19,912 bases of DNA from NCBI RefSeq assembly GCF_018260555.1, contig NZ_JAGLBB010000048.1, positions 6,608-26,519 on the forward strand. The letters are read 5' to 3'. The notes below the pieces were generated by a model, which was given only the letters and a program-made list of their open reading frames with translations, was not told where the DNA came from and did no database searches. The stretch is from Deinococcus sp. Lineage in GTDB: Bacteria > Deinococcota > Deinococci > Deinococcales > Deinococcaceae. Every line of letters starts with the position of its first letter. Within the stretch, counting starts at the first letter, position 1. Below, piece by piece: positions 1 to 9,437 of this stretch. A program made the position numbers and the translations under genes.

Positions 1-36
1 GTCCTGCTTGTCGCCCACGGGCGGCCGGTTCGTCAT
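1..36 (-). CDS. 5' end of a gene leaving the window (partial, unidentified)
   Basis: Only the first 12 codons are present, reading MTNRPPVGDKQD on the minus strand, open to the window edge. An ATG at 36-34 is preceded by TATCAT (49-44) with a 7-nt gap, the same leaderless layout used by many genes here, and that is the main reason to believe it. Twelve residues are too few to name a family. It lies downstream of kbl on the same strand, but a hairpin separates them, so it is probably its own transcription unit. Confidence 0.5.
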   Translation of the reverse strand, partial: MTNRPPVGDKQD

Positions 37-43
37 GAGGCCG

Positions 44-49
44 ATGATA
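44..49 (-). promoter_or_regulatory. -10 element TATCAT, leaderless start of the left-edge gene
   Basis: TATCAT lies 7 nt before the ATG at 36. Transcription would begin at or next to the start codon. No -35 box is evident. Confidence 0.5.
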
Positions 50-56
50 GCGGCGC

Positions 57-98
57 GCGGGCGGGACGGACGGGAAGCGTTCCGCCAGTCCCGCCCGC
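57..98 (-). terminator. Terminator-like hairpin after kbl
   Basis: Perfect 11-bp inverted repeat, GCGGGCGGGAC (57-67) against GTCCCGCCCGC (88-98), with a 20-nt loop that can form a small inner GGAA/TTCC hairpin. It sits about 40 nt beyond the kbl stop. There is no U tract, which is common for GC-rich hairpins. Confidence 0.6.
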
Positions 99-106
99 CC
101 TGGGGC

Positions 107-136
107 TCAGGAGCTTGCGGATCAGGAGCTTGCGGA
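107..136. repeat. Two perfect 15-bp tandem copies at the kbl stop codon
   Basis: The unit TCAGGAGCTTGCGGA occurs at 107-121 and 122-136. A partial third copy (TCAGGAG) begins at 137 and contains the real kbl stop. Because the unit is 15 bp and includes the stop, the kbl frame is followed by two more in-frame TGA codons. Confidence 0.9.
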
Positions 137-1324
137 TCAGGAGATGATGCCCAGCGTGCGCCCCACCTCGGCGTACGCCTGGAGGGCGTGATCCAGGTCG
201 TCACGGGTGTGCTCGGCGGTCACGATGTTCCGGATGCGGGCCAGGCCGCGTGGCACGGTCGGGAAGCCCAGGCCGACGGCGAACACACCGTGGCCGAACA
301 GCAGGCGGCTCGCCTCGAACGCGGCCGGGGCCTCGCCGAAGATGACGGGCGTGATGGGCGTGGTGCTGCCGAAGGTATCGAAGCCCAGGCCCTGCAACTG
401 CGCCCTGAAGTAGCGGGTGTTCTCCCACAGGCGCGCCATCAGCGTGGGGTCGCGCTGCACCTCGTCAAGCGCAGCACTCAGCGCGCCGACCGTGGCGGGG
501 GCCTGCGCGGTGCTGAAGAGGTACGGGCGGGCGCGGTTGATCAGCAGCTCGCGCAGGTCGCCGTGCCCGGCCGCGTAGCCGCCCACGCCACCCCACGCCT
601 TGCTGAGCGTGCCGACCTGAATCACGTCGTCGGCGTACTCGAAGCCGAAGTGATGCACGGTGCCGCGCCCCGATTCCCCCATCACGCCGCTGCCGTGCGC
701 GTCGTCCACGTACGTGACCGCGCCGTAGCGCCGGGCGACTTCTACCAGTCGGTCCAGGGGGGCCACGTCGCCGTCCATGGAGAACACGCCGTCCGTCACG
801 ACCAGTTTCAGGCCGTCCGTGTCGTGTTCTTTCAGCAGGCGTTCCAGGTCGTCCGGGTCCGCGTGCCTGTACACCTTCTTGGTGGCTTTCGTCAGGCGCA
901 GGCCGTCGATGATGCTGGCGTGGTTCAGTTCGTCGCTGATGACCAGATCACCTTCGCGCAGCAGGGCGCCCAGCACGCCCTGGTTGGTCGTGAAACCGCT
1001 GTGCAGCACCAGGGCGCTGCCCGTGTGCTTGAACGCCGCCAGCTGAGACTCGAACGCCTCATGAATGCGCAGCGTCCCGGCAATCGTGCGCACGGCGCCC
1101 GCGCCCACGCCCCAGCGTTCCAGGTACTCGGCGGCCCGCGCTTTCAGGGCCGGGTGATCCGCGAAGCCCAGGTAGTTGTTGCTGGCGAGGTTCACGACCT
1201 CGCGCCCATCCACGCGGGTGCGGGCGCGGCTGGCCCGCTCCAGCACCCGCGGGTGGATCAGCAGCCCGCTCTCGCGCAGGCCGGACAGTTCGGCAGTCAG
1301 ACGGTCAGACAGGGAAGTGGACAC
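137..1324 (-). CDS. kbl: Alpha-oxoamine synthase: 2-amino-3-ketobutyrate CoA ligase (glycine C-acetyltransferase) or BioF-like
   Basis: A 395-aa cytosolic PLP enzyme of fold type I, the normal length for the family. It joins an amino acid to an acyl-CoA. Kbl makes or splits 2-amino-3-ketobutyrate from glycine and acetyl-CoA in threonine breakdown; BioF uses alanine and pimeloyl-CoA or -ACP. Visible signatures are NLASNNYLGF (45-54), HASIIDG from H135, GVFSMDGD (179-186), DDAHGSG (207-213) and the PLP lysine in TLSKAWGG (K242). No threonine dehydrogenase or biotin gene lies beside it, so context does not decide between Kbl and BioF; thermophile homologues are reported to be promiscuous. The GTG at 1324 is chosen because TAGACT lies 7 nt upstream. 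The 3' end carries tandem duplications of the stop. Confidence 0.9.
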   Translation of the reverse strand: MSTSLSDRLTAELSGLRESGLLIHPRVLERASRARTRVDGREVVNLASNNYLGFADHPALKARAAEYLERWGVGAGAVRTIAGTLRIHEAFESQLAAFKHTGSALVLHSGFTTNQGVLGALLREGDLVISDELNHASIIDGLRLTKATKKVYRHADPDDLERLLKEHDTDGLKLVVTDGVFSMDGDVAPLDRLVEVARRYGAVTYVDDAHGSGVMGESGRGTVHHFGFEYADDVIQVGTLSKAWGGVGGYAAGHGDLRELLINRARPYLFSTAQAPATVGALSAALDEVQRDPTLMARLWENTRYFRAQLQGLGFDTFGSTTPITPVIFGEAPAAFEASRLLFGHGVFAVGLGFPTVPRGLARIRNIVTAEHTRDDLDHALQAYAEVGRTLGIIS

Positions 1325-1331
1325 GCCCCCG

Positions 1332-1337
1332 AGTCTA
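1332..1337 (-). promoter_or_regulatory. -10 element TAGACT for kbl (leaderless)
   Basis: TAGACT is followed by 7 nt and then the GTG at 1324. No recognisable -35 or Shine-Dalgarno sequence is present. Confidence 0.65.
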
Positions 1338-1365
1338 GGCGCGCCCTGCCCCCGCCGTCCGTGAC

Positions 1366-1383
1366 GTGGGGACGCCTCCCCGC
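1366..1383 (-). terminator. Possible terminator hairpin at the end of the LLM oxidoreductase gene
   Basis: GGGGA (1368-1372) pairs with TCCCC (1377-1381) across a 4-nt loop and can extend two pairs with one wobble. It begins at the TAG stop and lies between this gene and the kbl promoter. The stem is short and there is no U tract. Confidence 0.4.
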
Positions 1384-2411
1384 TACAGGTCCGCCACCTG
1401 CGGAGCGACCTCGCGGCCCAGCAGTTCCACGCTGCGCAGCATCCGCGCGTGCGGCATCAGCACGTTCGTCATCTGGAAGGTCAGGCGGTCCACGCCACCG
1501 AGCGCGTCGTTCAGGAGCCTGACTTTACGCGCGACCGTGTCGGGCGTGCCGATCAGGTACGGCCCGGACGGCCCGCACGCCGCGTCGAACTGTGAGCGTT
1601 GCGGCGGCGCCCAGCCCCGCTCGCGGCCCACCGTTTCCAGCATCCGCGCGTGCCCCGGCCAGACATCGTCGCGCGCGCCCGCGTCACTGTCACCCACGAA
1701 CCCGAAGGCGTGCACGCCCACCCGCAGGGTCTCCGGGGCGTGCCCGGCCCGCGCGCCCGCCTCGCGGTACAGGTCCACGAGTGGCCGGAACGCCCGGAAG
1801 TCCCCGCCGATGATCGCCACCATCAGCGGCAGCCCCAGCGTGCCCGCCCGCACGAACGATTCCGGCGTGCCGCCCACGCCCACCCAGACCGGCAACTGCG
1901 CCTGCTGGGGGCGCGGGTACACGCCCTGACCGCGCAGCGGCGCGCGGTGCCGGCCCGACCAGTGAACGTGCGTGTCTTTTCGCAGGCGCAGCAGCAAGTC
2001 CAGTTTCTCGCTGAACAGCGAATCGTAGTCCTGTGTGTTCAGGCCGAACAGCGGGTACGCCTCGATGAACGATCCCCGCCCCACGATCAGTTCCGCCCGT
2101 CCGCGCGACAGCAGGTCCAGCGTGGCGTACTGCTGGAACACCCGCACGGGATCGTCGGCACTCAGGACCGTCACGGCGCTGTTCAGGCGAATGCGGCCCG
2201 TGCGTGCGGCGGCGGCGGCCAGGATCATGCCCGGCGCGGAGTCCAGGTAGTCGGGCCGGTGGTGCTCGCCCACCCCGAAGGAATGCACGCCGCTGCGGTC
2301 GGCGGTCTCGATTTCTTCCAGGAGGTTCGCGAGCCGGTCGGCCGGTGAGAGGGTAACGCCCGTGACCGGGTCGGATACCACGGCCGCAAAACTATCAATT
2401 CCAATTTCCAT
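1383..2411 (-). CDS. LLM-class flavin-dependent oxidoreductase (luciferase-like monooxygenase)
   Basis: A 342-aa protein of the bacterial luciferase-like TIM-barrel superfamily, which uses reduced FMN or F420 to oxidise a small organic substrate. Family features are the N-terminal MEIGIDSF strand, SFGVGEHH near residue 45, the AAAAARTGRIRLNSAVTVLS block and the RAELIVGRGSF segment. The substrate cannot be told from sequence. The start is fixed by a consensus promoter: TATAAT ends 7 nt before the ATG with TTGCTT 17 bp further upstream, so the mRNA should be leaderless. It is monocistronic, between lpdA upstream and kbl downstream. It closely resembles the subgroup of LLM oxidoreductases annotated without known function. 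Confidence 0.88.
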   Translation of the reverse strand: MEIGIDSFAAVVSDPVTGVTLSPADRLANLLEEIETADRSGVHSFGVGEHHRPDYLDSAPGMILAAAAARTGRIRLNSAVTVLSADDPVRVFQQYATLDLLSRGRAELIVGRGSFIEAYPLFGLNTQDYDSLFSEKLDLLLRLRKDTHVHWSGRHRAPLRGQGVYPRPQQAQLPVWVGVGGTPESFVRAGTLGLPLMVAIIGGDFRAFRPLVDLYREAGARAGHAPETLRVGVHAFGFVGDSDAGARDDVWPGHARMLETVGRERGWAPPQRSQFDAACGPSGPYLIGTPDTVARKVRLLNDALGGVDRLTFQMTNVLMPHARMLRSVELLGREVAPQVADL

Positions 2412-2418
2412 ACTTCAT

Positions 2419-2447
2419 ATTATAAAGCAATTTGGAAAGGAAAGCAA
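2419..2447 (-). promoter_or_regulatory. Strong sigma-70-type promoter of the LLM oxidoreductase
   Basis: -10 TATAAT (2424-2419), 17-bp spacer, -35 TTGCTT (2447-2442). The ATG is 7 nt after the -10, so the transcript is predicted leaderless. The region is notably AT-rich against its surroundings and is the only perfect -10 consensus among the genes here. Confidence 0.75.
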
Positions 2448-2488
2448 TGCGGAGTGCTCCAGGCGCAAGCGGCAACCAGAGCCCTGGG

Positions 2489-2497
2489 CCGCTGTGC

Positions 2498-2504
<7 letters not shown>
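2489..2504 (-). terminator. Small hairpin spanning the lpdA stop codon
   Basis: CCGCTG (2489-2494) and CAGCGG (2499-2504) form a 6-bp stem with a 4-nt loop that contains the TGA stop. It may be a weak terminator or mRNA end structure; there is no U tract. Confidence 0.35.
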
Positions 2505-3901
<1,397 letters not shown>

Positions 3902-3907
3902 GCAGTC

Positions 3908-3913
3908 AGTCTA
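3908..3913 (-). promoter_or_regulatory. -10 element TAGACT for lpdA (leaderless)
   Basis: TAGACT, 6 nt before the ATG at 3901, with no Shine-Dalgarno sequence between. Confidence 0.65.
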
Positions 3914-3997
3914 ACGCGGCCCCCGTGAGCCGTCACTGACCTGCCCGCCTAGCTGGACGCGGTTCATTCACAATTCCCGCAGGTCAATTCGGTGGCC

Positions 3998-4053
3998 GGG
4001 CGGACCCGTAGGGCTGCGGCGCAGGGCGAGCAGAGGGGAAACGTGTTCCGGGC
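3998..4053. repeat. Dispersed roughly 56-bp repeat, copy A
   Basis: This block aligns without gaps to 11162-11217, with 43 of 56 positions identical by hand count; the conserved centre is AGGGCTGCGNCGCAGGGCGA. It ends in GTTCC, which pairs with GGAAC downstream in both copies. It lies about 100 bp before the GTG of the metallophosphoesterase. The complementary strand can be read as a 37-codon ORF with two CxxC pairs, but I see no start signal for it. Confidence 0.6.
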
Positions 4054-4076
4054 GTCGAAGTTGACAACCCGGAACA
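4044..4076. repeat. Inverted repeat upstream of the metallophosphoesterase gene
   Basis: TGTTCCGGG (4044-4052) and CCCGGAACA (4068-4076) form a perfect 9-bp stem with a 15-nt loop. It could be a terminator-like structure or an operator. It lies upstream of the proposed transcription start, so it is not a 5' UTR element of the leaderless mRNA. The loop contains TTGACA, but no -10 lies 17 bp from it. Confidence 0.55.
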
Positions 4077-4140
4077 TCACTGGACCTGCCAGCGCCACGT
4101 CCGGAGTCCGTATCACACCTTCCAGCGCGGCCCGGGGCTG

Positions 4141-4146
4141 TATGAT
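4141..4146 (+). promoter_or_regulatory. -10 element TATGAT for the metallophosphoesterase-holB pair
   Basis: TATGAT is followed by 7 nt and the GTG at 4154. The overlapping ATG at 4142 lies inside this hexamer, which argues against it as the translation start. Confidence 0.6.
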
Positions 4147-4153
4147 CTGCGGC

Positions 4154-4906
4154 GTGCGGCTCCTGCTGCTGTCTGACATTCACGCCAATCACACCGCCCT
4201 TCAGGCGGTCCTGAACGACGCCGCCAACCGCCGCTACGATCAGGTCATCCACCTTGGCGACGCGCTGGGTTACGGCCCGCACCCGCGCGAGGTGCTCGAC
4301 ACGCTGCGCGAACTGGACGCCGTGTGCGTGCTGGGCAACCACGACGACATGCTGCTGCAGTACGCCGATGGCCGCCGCGAAACGAAGGACTCGATCGTGT
4401 CCATGGCCCTGATGTGGCAACTGGACCGCCTGTCCGAACGCGACGTGGCCTGGGTGCGCCTGTGGCGTGACGGGATCGACGATCCGGACGTCGGCGCCCG
4501 CTACCGGCACGGCACGCCCGTGAGCCTCGACGACTACACCGATTCTGTCCCGGCCGCCCGCGAGGCCTTCGCGCAGTGGCAGGGGCGGCTGGGTTTCGTG
4601 GGGCACACGCACGTTCCGGCCGTGTACGCCACCCTGAACTCCCCGGTCGGGGACTGGATCAAGGCGCAGCAGTTCGTAGACGGCGGCAGTTACATGGTGC
4701 CACCCAGCACCCGCGTGATCCTGAACCCCGGCAGTGTCGGCCAGCCGCGCGACGGGAACCCGCAGGCCAGTTACGCGGTCTTCGACACGGTCCGCGCGTA
4801 TTTTGAAGTCTTCCGCGTGCCGTACGACATCGGGCGCGCCCAGGAGGCGGCGCTGGAGGCCGGGCTGCCGCAGGTGCTCGCCGCTCGCCTCGCTATCGGT
4901 AAATGA
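4154..4906 (+). CDS. Calcineurin-like metallophosphoesterase (YfcE/MJ0936-like)
   Basis: 250 aa from the GTG. The dinuclear metal site is complete: SDIH (7-10), LGD (34-36), GNHD (61-64), HGTP (119-122) and GHTH (150-153), followed by NPGSVGQPRDG (191-201), typical of the small phosphodiesterases related to YfcE and MJ0936. It should hydrolyse phosphomonoesters, phosphodiesters or nucleotides in the cytosol; the substrate is unknown. The start is the GTG because a -10 TATGAT ends 7 nt before it; an in-frame ATG at 4142 would add four residues but overlaps that hexamer. The stop overlaps the holB start (ATGA at 4903-4906), indicating translational coupling. Confidence 0.88.
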   Translation: MRLLLLSDIHANHTALQAVLNDAANRRYDQVIHLGDALGYGPHPREVLDTLRELDAVCVLGNHDDMLLQYADGRRETKDSIVSMALMWQLDRLSERDVAWVRLWRDGIDDPDVGARYRHGTPVSLDDYTDSVPAAREAFAQWQGRLGFVGHTHVPAVYATLNSPVGDWIKAQQFVDGGSYMVPPSTRVILNPGSVGQPRDGNPQASYAVFDTVRAYFEVFRVPYDIGRAQEAALEAGLPQVLAARLAIGK

Positions 4907-5919
4907 AGGCCACGGCCTCCCAGACTGCCCATGCCCAGGCGGCCGGCGCCAGGACTAGCGGCGCCCAGACCATCAGTTCACAGGTGACGGCCGCCGCCGA
5001 TCTGCACGGCCCGCTGCTGGAACAGACCGGCGCGTTCGGCGGGAACGCCCTGCTGCTGACCGGCCCGGCCCGCGTGGGCAAACTGGGCGTGGCCTGGGCG
5101 GTCGCCGCGCAGCACAACTGCACCGGCCCGAAAGGCATGTACGGCGAGGCGTGCGGCGCGTGCCATTCGTGCCGCGCCCTGGCGGCCGGGGGGCACCCGG
5201 ACGTGTTGCTTGTCGAGCCGCGCGCTACCACCACGACCGGCAAGGCCGCCCGGCGCAAACTGATTCCCATCGGGGCGGTCCTCTCGGGGCGTGACAAGAC
5301 CCGCGAGTACGAAACGCACGTCTTTGAATTCCTGGAGGTCAGGCCCACCTTCGCGCGGCGCGTGGTGATCGTCAGCGGGGCCGAGTACCTGGGCCCGGAA
5401 GCCGCGAACGCCCTGCTGAAACTGGTCGAGGAACCCCCGCACCGCGCGCTGTTCGTGTTCCTGGCCGAGGACCTGCGTTCGGTCCTGCCGACCATCGTGA
5501 GCCGCAGCGCCCGCCTGAGCGTCACGCCCGCCACGGACCGCGCCCTGGAAAGTGCCCTGGGCCGCGCCGGACACGCCCCGGACCCGGAACTGGTGGCCTT
5601 TGCCGCCGGACGGGCCGGGGTGCTGGACGATCCGCAGAAGGTCAGCGCCGCCCTGACCGACGCCCGCGACCTCACGGACGCGCTGGCTGACGGACTGCTG
5701 GCCGCGTTGCAGGCTGCCGAGGGCCTGGAGAAACGCTTCGACCCCGGCTGGCACCCGGAAGCGCTGCGCTTCGTGTGGCGCACCCTGCCCCCCCACCAGC
5801 GCGCCCGCGCCGATACCGCCCTGACGGCCCTGCAAGAGGGGCTGGAGGCCTACGCCAGCCCCAGCCTCAGCTTTCAGGTGTTCGCGCTGGCCCTGCGGGA
5901 CGCCCTGGGGCACGCCTGA
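4903..5919 (+). CDS. holB: DNA polymerase III subunit delta' (clamp loader)
   Basis: A 338-aa AAA+ clamp-loader subunit. Delta' helps open and load the beta clamp and is usually ATPase-inactive. Seen: a P-loop-like GPARVGK (54-60), a zinc-module cysteine set C73, C84, C87 and C90 (GEACGACHSC), the GAEYLGPEAANALLKLVEEPP block (from about 159) and the sensor-1 region LPTIVSRSARLSV (195-207), with serine where SRC is usual. The first 45 residues are low-complexity (Ala/Thr/Ser/Gln) and unlike the fold; translation might begin later, for example at the GTG of V28. The ATG overlaps the upstream stop by 4 nt, so it is likely read from the metallophosphoesterase promoter. Confidence 0.92.
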   Translation: MKATASQTAHAQAAGARTSGAQTISSQVTAAADLHGPLLEQTGAFGGNALLLTGPARVGKLGVAWAVAAQHNCTGPKGMYGEACGACHSCRALAAGGHPDVLLVEPRATTTTGKAARRKLIPIGAVLSGRDKTREYETHVFEFLEVRPTFARRVVIVSGAEYLGPEAANALLKLVEEPPHRALFVFLAEDLRSVLPTIVSRSARLSVTPATDRALESALGRAGHAPDPELVAFAAGRAGVLDDPQKVSAALTDARDLTDALADGLLAALQAAEGLEKRFDPGWHPEALRFVWRTLPPHQRARADTALTALQEGLEAYASPSLSFQVFALALRDALGHA

Positions 5920-5920
5920 A

Positions 5921-5944
5921 CCGCACGCCGACTTGCCGGTGCGG
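5921..5944 (+). terminator. Weak hairpin between holB and the MBL hydrolase gene
   Basis: CCGCAC (5921-5926) pairs with GTGCGG (5939-5944) across a 12-nt loop, directly after the holB stop. A six-pair stem without a U tract is only modest evidence. Its 3' part overlaps a possible -35 (TTGCCG, 5934-5939) of the next gene. Confidence 0.35.
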
Positions 5945-5963
5945 GCCGTAGGGGCGCTAGACT
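5934..5963 (+). promoter_or_regulatory. Promoter of the MBL hydrolase (leaderless)
   Basis: -10 TAGACT (5958-5963) lies 7 nt before the ATG at 5971. TTGCCG at 5934-5939 is a possible -35 with an 18-bp spacer. Confidence 0.65.
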
Positions 5964-6583
5964 TCAGGGCATGAGTGCCCCCTTCACGCACGGCCCACTT
6001 CGCGTGTGGTCGCTGCCCACCGGTCCCCTCCAGGAGAACACTGTGCTGATCGCGGGCGAGCAGGGGAGGGCCTTCCTGATCGACCCGGGCGACGACGCAG
6101 GGCGCATTGCCACCCTGATCGCCGGGAGTGGCGTGACCGTGACCGGCATCCTGCTGACGCACGCGCACTTCGATCACATCGGTGCGGTGCAGCCCCTGCG
6201 CGAGCAACTGGGTGTGCCGGTGTGGCTGCACCCGGACGACCGCGACCTGTACGCGCTGGGTGCACAGAGTGCCGCCCGCTGGAACCTGCCGTTCACGCAG
6301 CCCGCCGCGCCCGACCACGACATCACGGACGGGCAGATGTTCACGGCGGGCGACCTGACCCTCAGCGCGCACCACCTGCCGGGGCACGCGCCGGGGCACG
6401 TGGTGTTCCGCGCGCCGGGCGTGGTCATCGCCGGTGACACCCTGTTCCAGGGCAGCGTGGGCCGCACGGACCTGCCCGGCGGGAACCACCCGCAACTGCT
6501 GTCAGGCATCCGCTCCCAGCTGCTGACCCTCCCCGACGACACCGCCGTGTACCCCGGTCACGGCCCGCGCACCACGGTCGGGC

Positions 6584-7302
<719 letters not shown>

Positions 7303-7324
<22 letters not shown>

Positions 7325-8085
7325 CGGCGCACCTGATCTTCACGCCACAGTTGCACGCCCGCCAGCACCAGCGCCTGCACGGGCAGGCTGCGGGTGTACA
7401 GGCGGGGCCGGCCGGCCAGGACGCAGGCCCCCAGCCACAGCAGCTGCGTGGAGAGCCCCAGGTTCGCCGTGACGACATTACTGACCCGCGGGGTGTACGC
7501 CACCCGGTCGGCCGGGGTGGGTGACCCGCCGGTCAGGCGGTCCAGCCTGCGCGTGAAGAGCGCCTGTAGCGCCCGTTCCTGCGGCGTGAAGTACAGCGCG
7601 TACACCCGTTTCAGGGCCGCAAGAACCTGCGGGTTGTCCCCGGCCTGCGCGGGCGGATCGCGGAAGACCTCGCCGCGCGCCTCGCGGAAGTCGCGTTCCC
7701 ACAGGTAATCCACGGTCAGGATCAGGCTCTGCAGCAGCGTGGCCGGCACGCCCGCCGCGCCGCTAATCGCCACGTTCAGTGCCAGGTCCACCACCAGGTC
7801 CATCTCGGTATCCAGGTAGCGGCCGGTTTCAGTGGTGCGGCCGGTCGCGCGGGCCAGTTGCCCGTCCAGGTTATCCAGGACGGTCTTGACCTGAAGCAGT
7901 AGCGCAGGGAGCAGGCGTTCGCCCCGGCCGATCAGCAGCGCGGCGTACAGACCCAGCGCCGTGTGCAGCAGCACCACGTGCGCCGGGTCCACGTTCAGGC
8001 GGGCCAGCGGGGCCACCAGCAGTTGCGCGGCGGGGCGGAACAGGCTTTCACTGGCCCACTCACGCGCCGGGCGTTGTTTTCTCGT
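7303..8085 (-). CDS. CDP-alcohol phosphatidyltransferase, start codon unusual
   Basis: Integral membrane enzyme that moves a phosphatidyl or related phospho group from a CDP-activated lipid to an alcohol (phospholipid headgroup synthesis). The full catalytic signature D-x2-D-G-x2-A-R-x8-G-x3-D-x3-D is present, beginning DNLDGQLAR at about 7875. Hydrophobic helices flank it; a long polar segment with YALYFTPQERALQALF precedes the C-terminal helices. The acceptor alcohol is unknown. The start is uncertain: conserved-looking sequence (ARE..SESLFRPAAQLLV) lies upstream of the first GTG (8016), yet there is no in-frame ATG, GTG or TTG between there and the previous gene's end. An ACG at 8085, 9 nt after AGGGGA, is the best non-standard candidate; a CTG at 8043 is another. 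It is third in an operon with the two genes upstream. Confidence 0.85.
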
Positions 8086-8102
8086 CTGGGCGAGTCCCCT
8101 AC

Positions 8103-8468
8103 CTACCGGCGGCCCCCGTACTTGGGGGCGCCCTTGCGCACGCCGGCGTAACGGTTGCGTTCCTTGCGCCGCTGCGCGCTGGTGGCGCTGGCCGTGCCAG
8201 CGGTGCGTCCGGCCGGGGTCTGCAGGCGGCGGGGCGTGAAGGTGTCCATGGTCAGAAAGCGCGCCATGGGCACGTACAGGATCAGCACGAAGATCAGGCT
8301 GCCCCACCAGGTGTTCAGGTATTTCCCGACCGGCGTGAGTTGCAGCAGACTACTCAGCAGGGTCGCCACCACCGAGAACAGCATGACCCGCACGAGCAGT
8401 TTCAGCAGTTTGGGCCGCGTGAAGCCCGGATTGGGGTCCGGGGTGGTCAGCCAGCGCCACAGGTTCAC
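8103..8468 (-). CDS. Small membrane protein, conserved-type hypothetical
   Basis: 121 aa starting with GTG, whose GTGA overlaps the stop of the upstream gene (8465-8468), so translation is coupled. Two hydrophobic helices at about 22-43 and 54-72 are followed by a strongly basic 45-residue tail (RRKERNRYAGVRKGAPKYGGRR). I do not recognise a named family. The tail suggests contact with anionic lipid or nucleic acid on the cytoplasmic side, but that is inference. It lies between an HgdB-like protein and a CDP-alcohol phosphatidyltransferase, 17 nt before the latter's proposed ACG, so it may assist a membrane-lipid enzyme. Confidence 0.75.
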   Translation of the reverse strand: MNLWRWLTTPDPNPGFTRPKLLKLLVRVMLFSVVATLLSSLLQLTPVGKYLNTWWGSLIFVLILYVPMARFLTMDTFTPRRLQTPAGRTAGTASATSAQRRKERNRYAGVRKGAPKYGGRR

Positions 8469-9430
8469 GCGTCACCCACGGGCCCATCGCTCCCTGGCCC
8501 ATCGCTCCCTGGCACATGACCCTCTGGGACAGCGGCGGGGGTGGGCTCCCCGGGAGCCGCCGCCCTGGGCCGCGCGCCAGGAGCGCCGAGCGCTTCCCGC
8601 AGGGCGCCGAGTTCCGGGAATTCAGTCTGCCCGGCGTCCACGGTCAGCAGCACGAATGGCTTGTGCAGGCGCGCCGCGACCTTGCGGGCGGCGGCGGCGG
8701 CGCTGCCGTCACGGGCCGGGACCACGAACACGAAGCCGCGCACGGCCGCCTTGCCGCTCAGCAGGGACAGCGCCCCGAACAGTTCCAGATCCCCCGGCGC
8801 GGCCCGCTCCGGCTGCTCGATGCGCCCGGCGCGGCTCAGGACGTCCAGTACCGGCAGTTCATGACTGAACACCGGGTACAGGCCCAGTTCATCGAGCGCG
8901 GGACGCAGCGCGCCGGTCAGCACGTCCTCGGCCAGCAGGGCGCGCGGCCCCAGCACCGCGACCGTCTCGCGCGACGCCCGGCTCAGGGGCGGCATCTCGG
9001 CGCGGGCGTCACTGGCCAGCGGCCGGACCTTCTCGAGTGCCAGCCGCACCCGCCCGGCATTCTGCGAGACGCGCATACCGACCTCGGCGGCGGCCCCTTC
9101 CATCAGGTCGGGGCGGTCAGGCACGCCCAGCAGGGCGGGTAGACCGCTGATGCGGCGGGCGAGCAGTTCGGGCAGCGCCTCACTCCAGGCGTCGCCACTC
9201 ACGGCAGGCCACTGGGGCAGCAGGACCAGATCGACCCGCCCCAGTGCCAGGATGCGGCCCAGCACGAGCTGAACCTGCGGCGGCTCGCCCGGCAGGCTTT
9301 CACGCCCCAGCGCCAGGCACTCGGCTTCAGTCAGGGTGGGCGTGACGACCTCGGCGCCCAGTTCTTTCAGGTACGCCGACCAGTACGTGGGGAGCCTCGC
9401 GGCGCGGGATTCAAGCAGACCAACCCTCAT
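8465..9430 (-). CDS. HgdB/2-hydroxyacyl-CoA dehydratase-like protein lacking the iron-sulfur cysteines
   Basis: 321 aa from the ATG at 9430. Two blocks resemble the CoA-dehydratase component/DUF2229 group: the N-terminal MRVGLLESRAARLPTYWSAYLKELG (MKVGxPRALLYY..W..FFEELG in that group) and the C-terminal RGFVFVVPARDGS...KPFVLLTVDAGQTE (231-270; group pattern GxxxLxxFGCGPDS...KPFLxLTIDEHTGE). Cysteines expected at EACLP and GCGPD are replaced by RESLP and ARDGS; the only Cys is C38. It is therefore unlikely to carry a [4Fe-4S] cluster. The last 40 residues are Pro/Gly/Ala-rich with a GSDGP duplication from a 15-bp DNA repeat. An upstream ATG at 9475 is rejected because TACACT lies 7 nt before 9430. 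First gene of the operon. Homology is from remembered family patterns, not a search. Confidence 0.7.
   Translation of the reverse strand: MRVGLLESRAARLPTYWSAYLKELGAEVVTPTLTEAECLALGRESLPGEPPQVQLVLGRILALGRVDLVLLPQWPAVSGDAWSEALPELLARRISGLPALLGVPDRPDLMEGAAAEVGMRVSQNAGRVRLALEKVRPLASDARAEMPPLSRASRETVAVLGPRALLAEDVLTGALRPALDELGLYPVFSHELPVLDVLSRAGRIEQPERAAPGDLELFGALSLLSGKAAVRGFVFVVPARDGSAAAAARKVAARLHKPFVLLTVDAGQTEFPELGALREALGAPGARPRAAAPGEPTPAAVPEGHVPGSDGPGSDGPVGDA
8481..8510. repeat. Two perfect 15-bp tandem copies at the 3' end of the HgdB-like gene
   Basis: GGCCCATCGCTCCCT occurs at 8481-8495 and 8496-8510. It is in frame and encodes the duplicated GSDGP of the C-terminal tail, close to the junction with the next gene. 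Confidence 0.9.
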
Positions 9431-9437
9431 TCTGAAC

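Noticed and set aside
8..1522. 504-codon plus-strand open frame opposite kbl
   Set aside because: Antisense shadow in GC-rich DNA; composition is Ala/Arg/Gly/Val/Gln-rich without domain features, and the minus strand encodes a clear PLP enzyme.
4061..4066. Perfect -35 TTGACA upstream of the metallophosphoesterase
   Set aside because: No -10 at 16-18 bp, and it falls in the loop of an inverted repeat; the promoter at 4141 fits better.
3964..4077. 37-codon minus-strand ORF with two CxxC pairs (zinc-ribbon look)
   Set aside because: No -10 or ribosome-binding site at its ATG, and the related sequence at 11162-11217 has a nearby stop and changed cysteines, so a non-coding repeat fits better. 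It stays worth a search.
4978..6495. 505-codon minus-strand open frame across holB and the MBL gene
   Set aside because: It spans two well-supported plus-strand genes and shows no domain.
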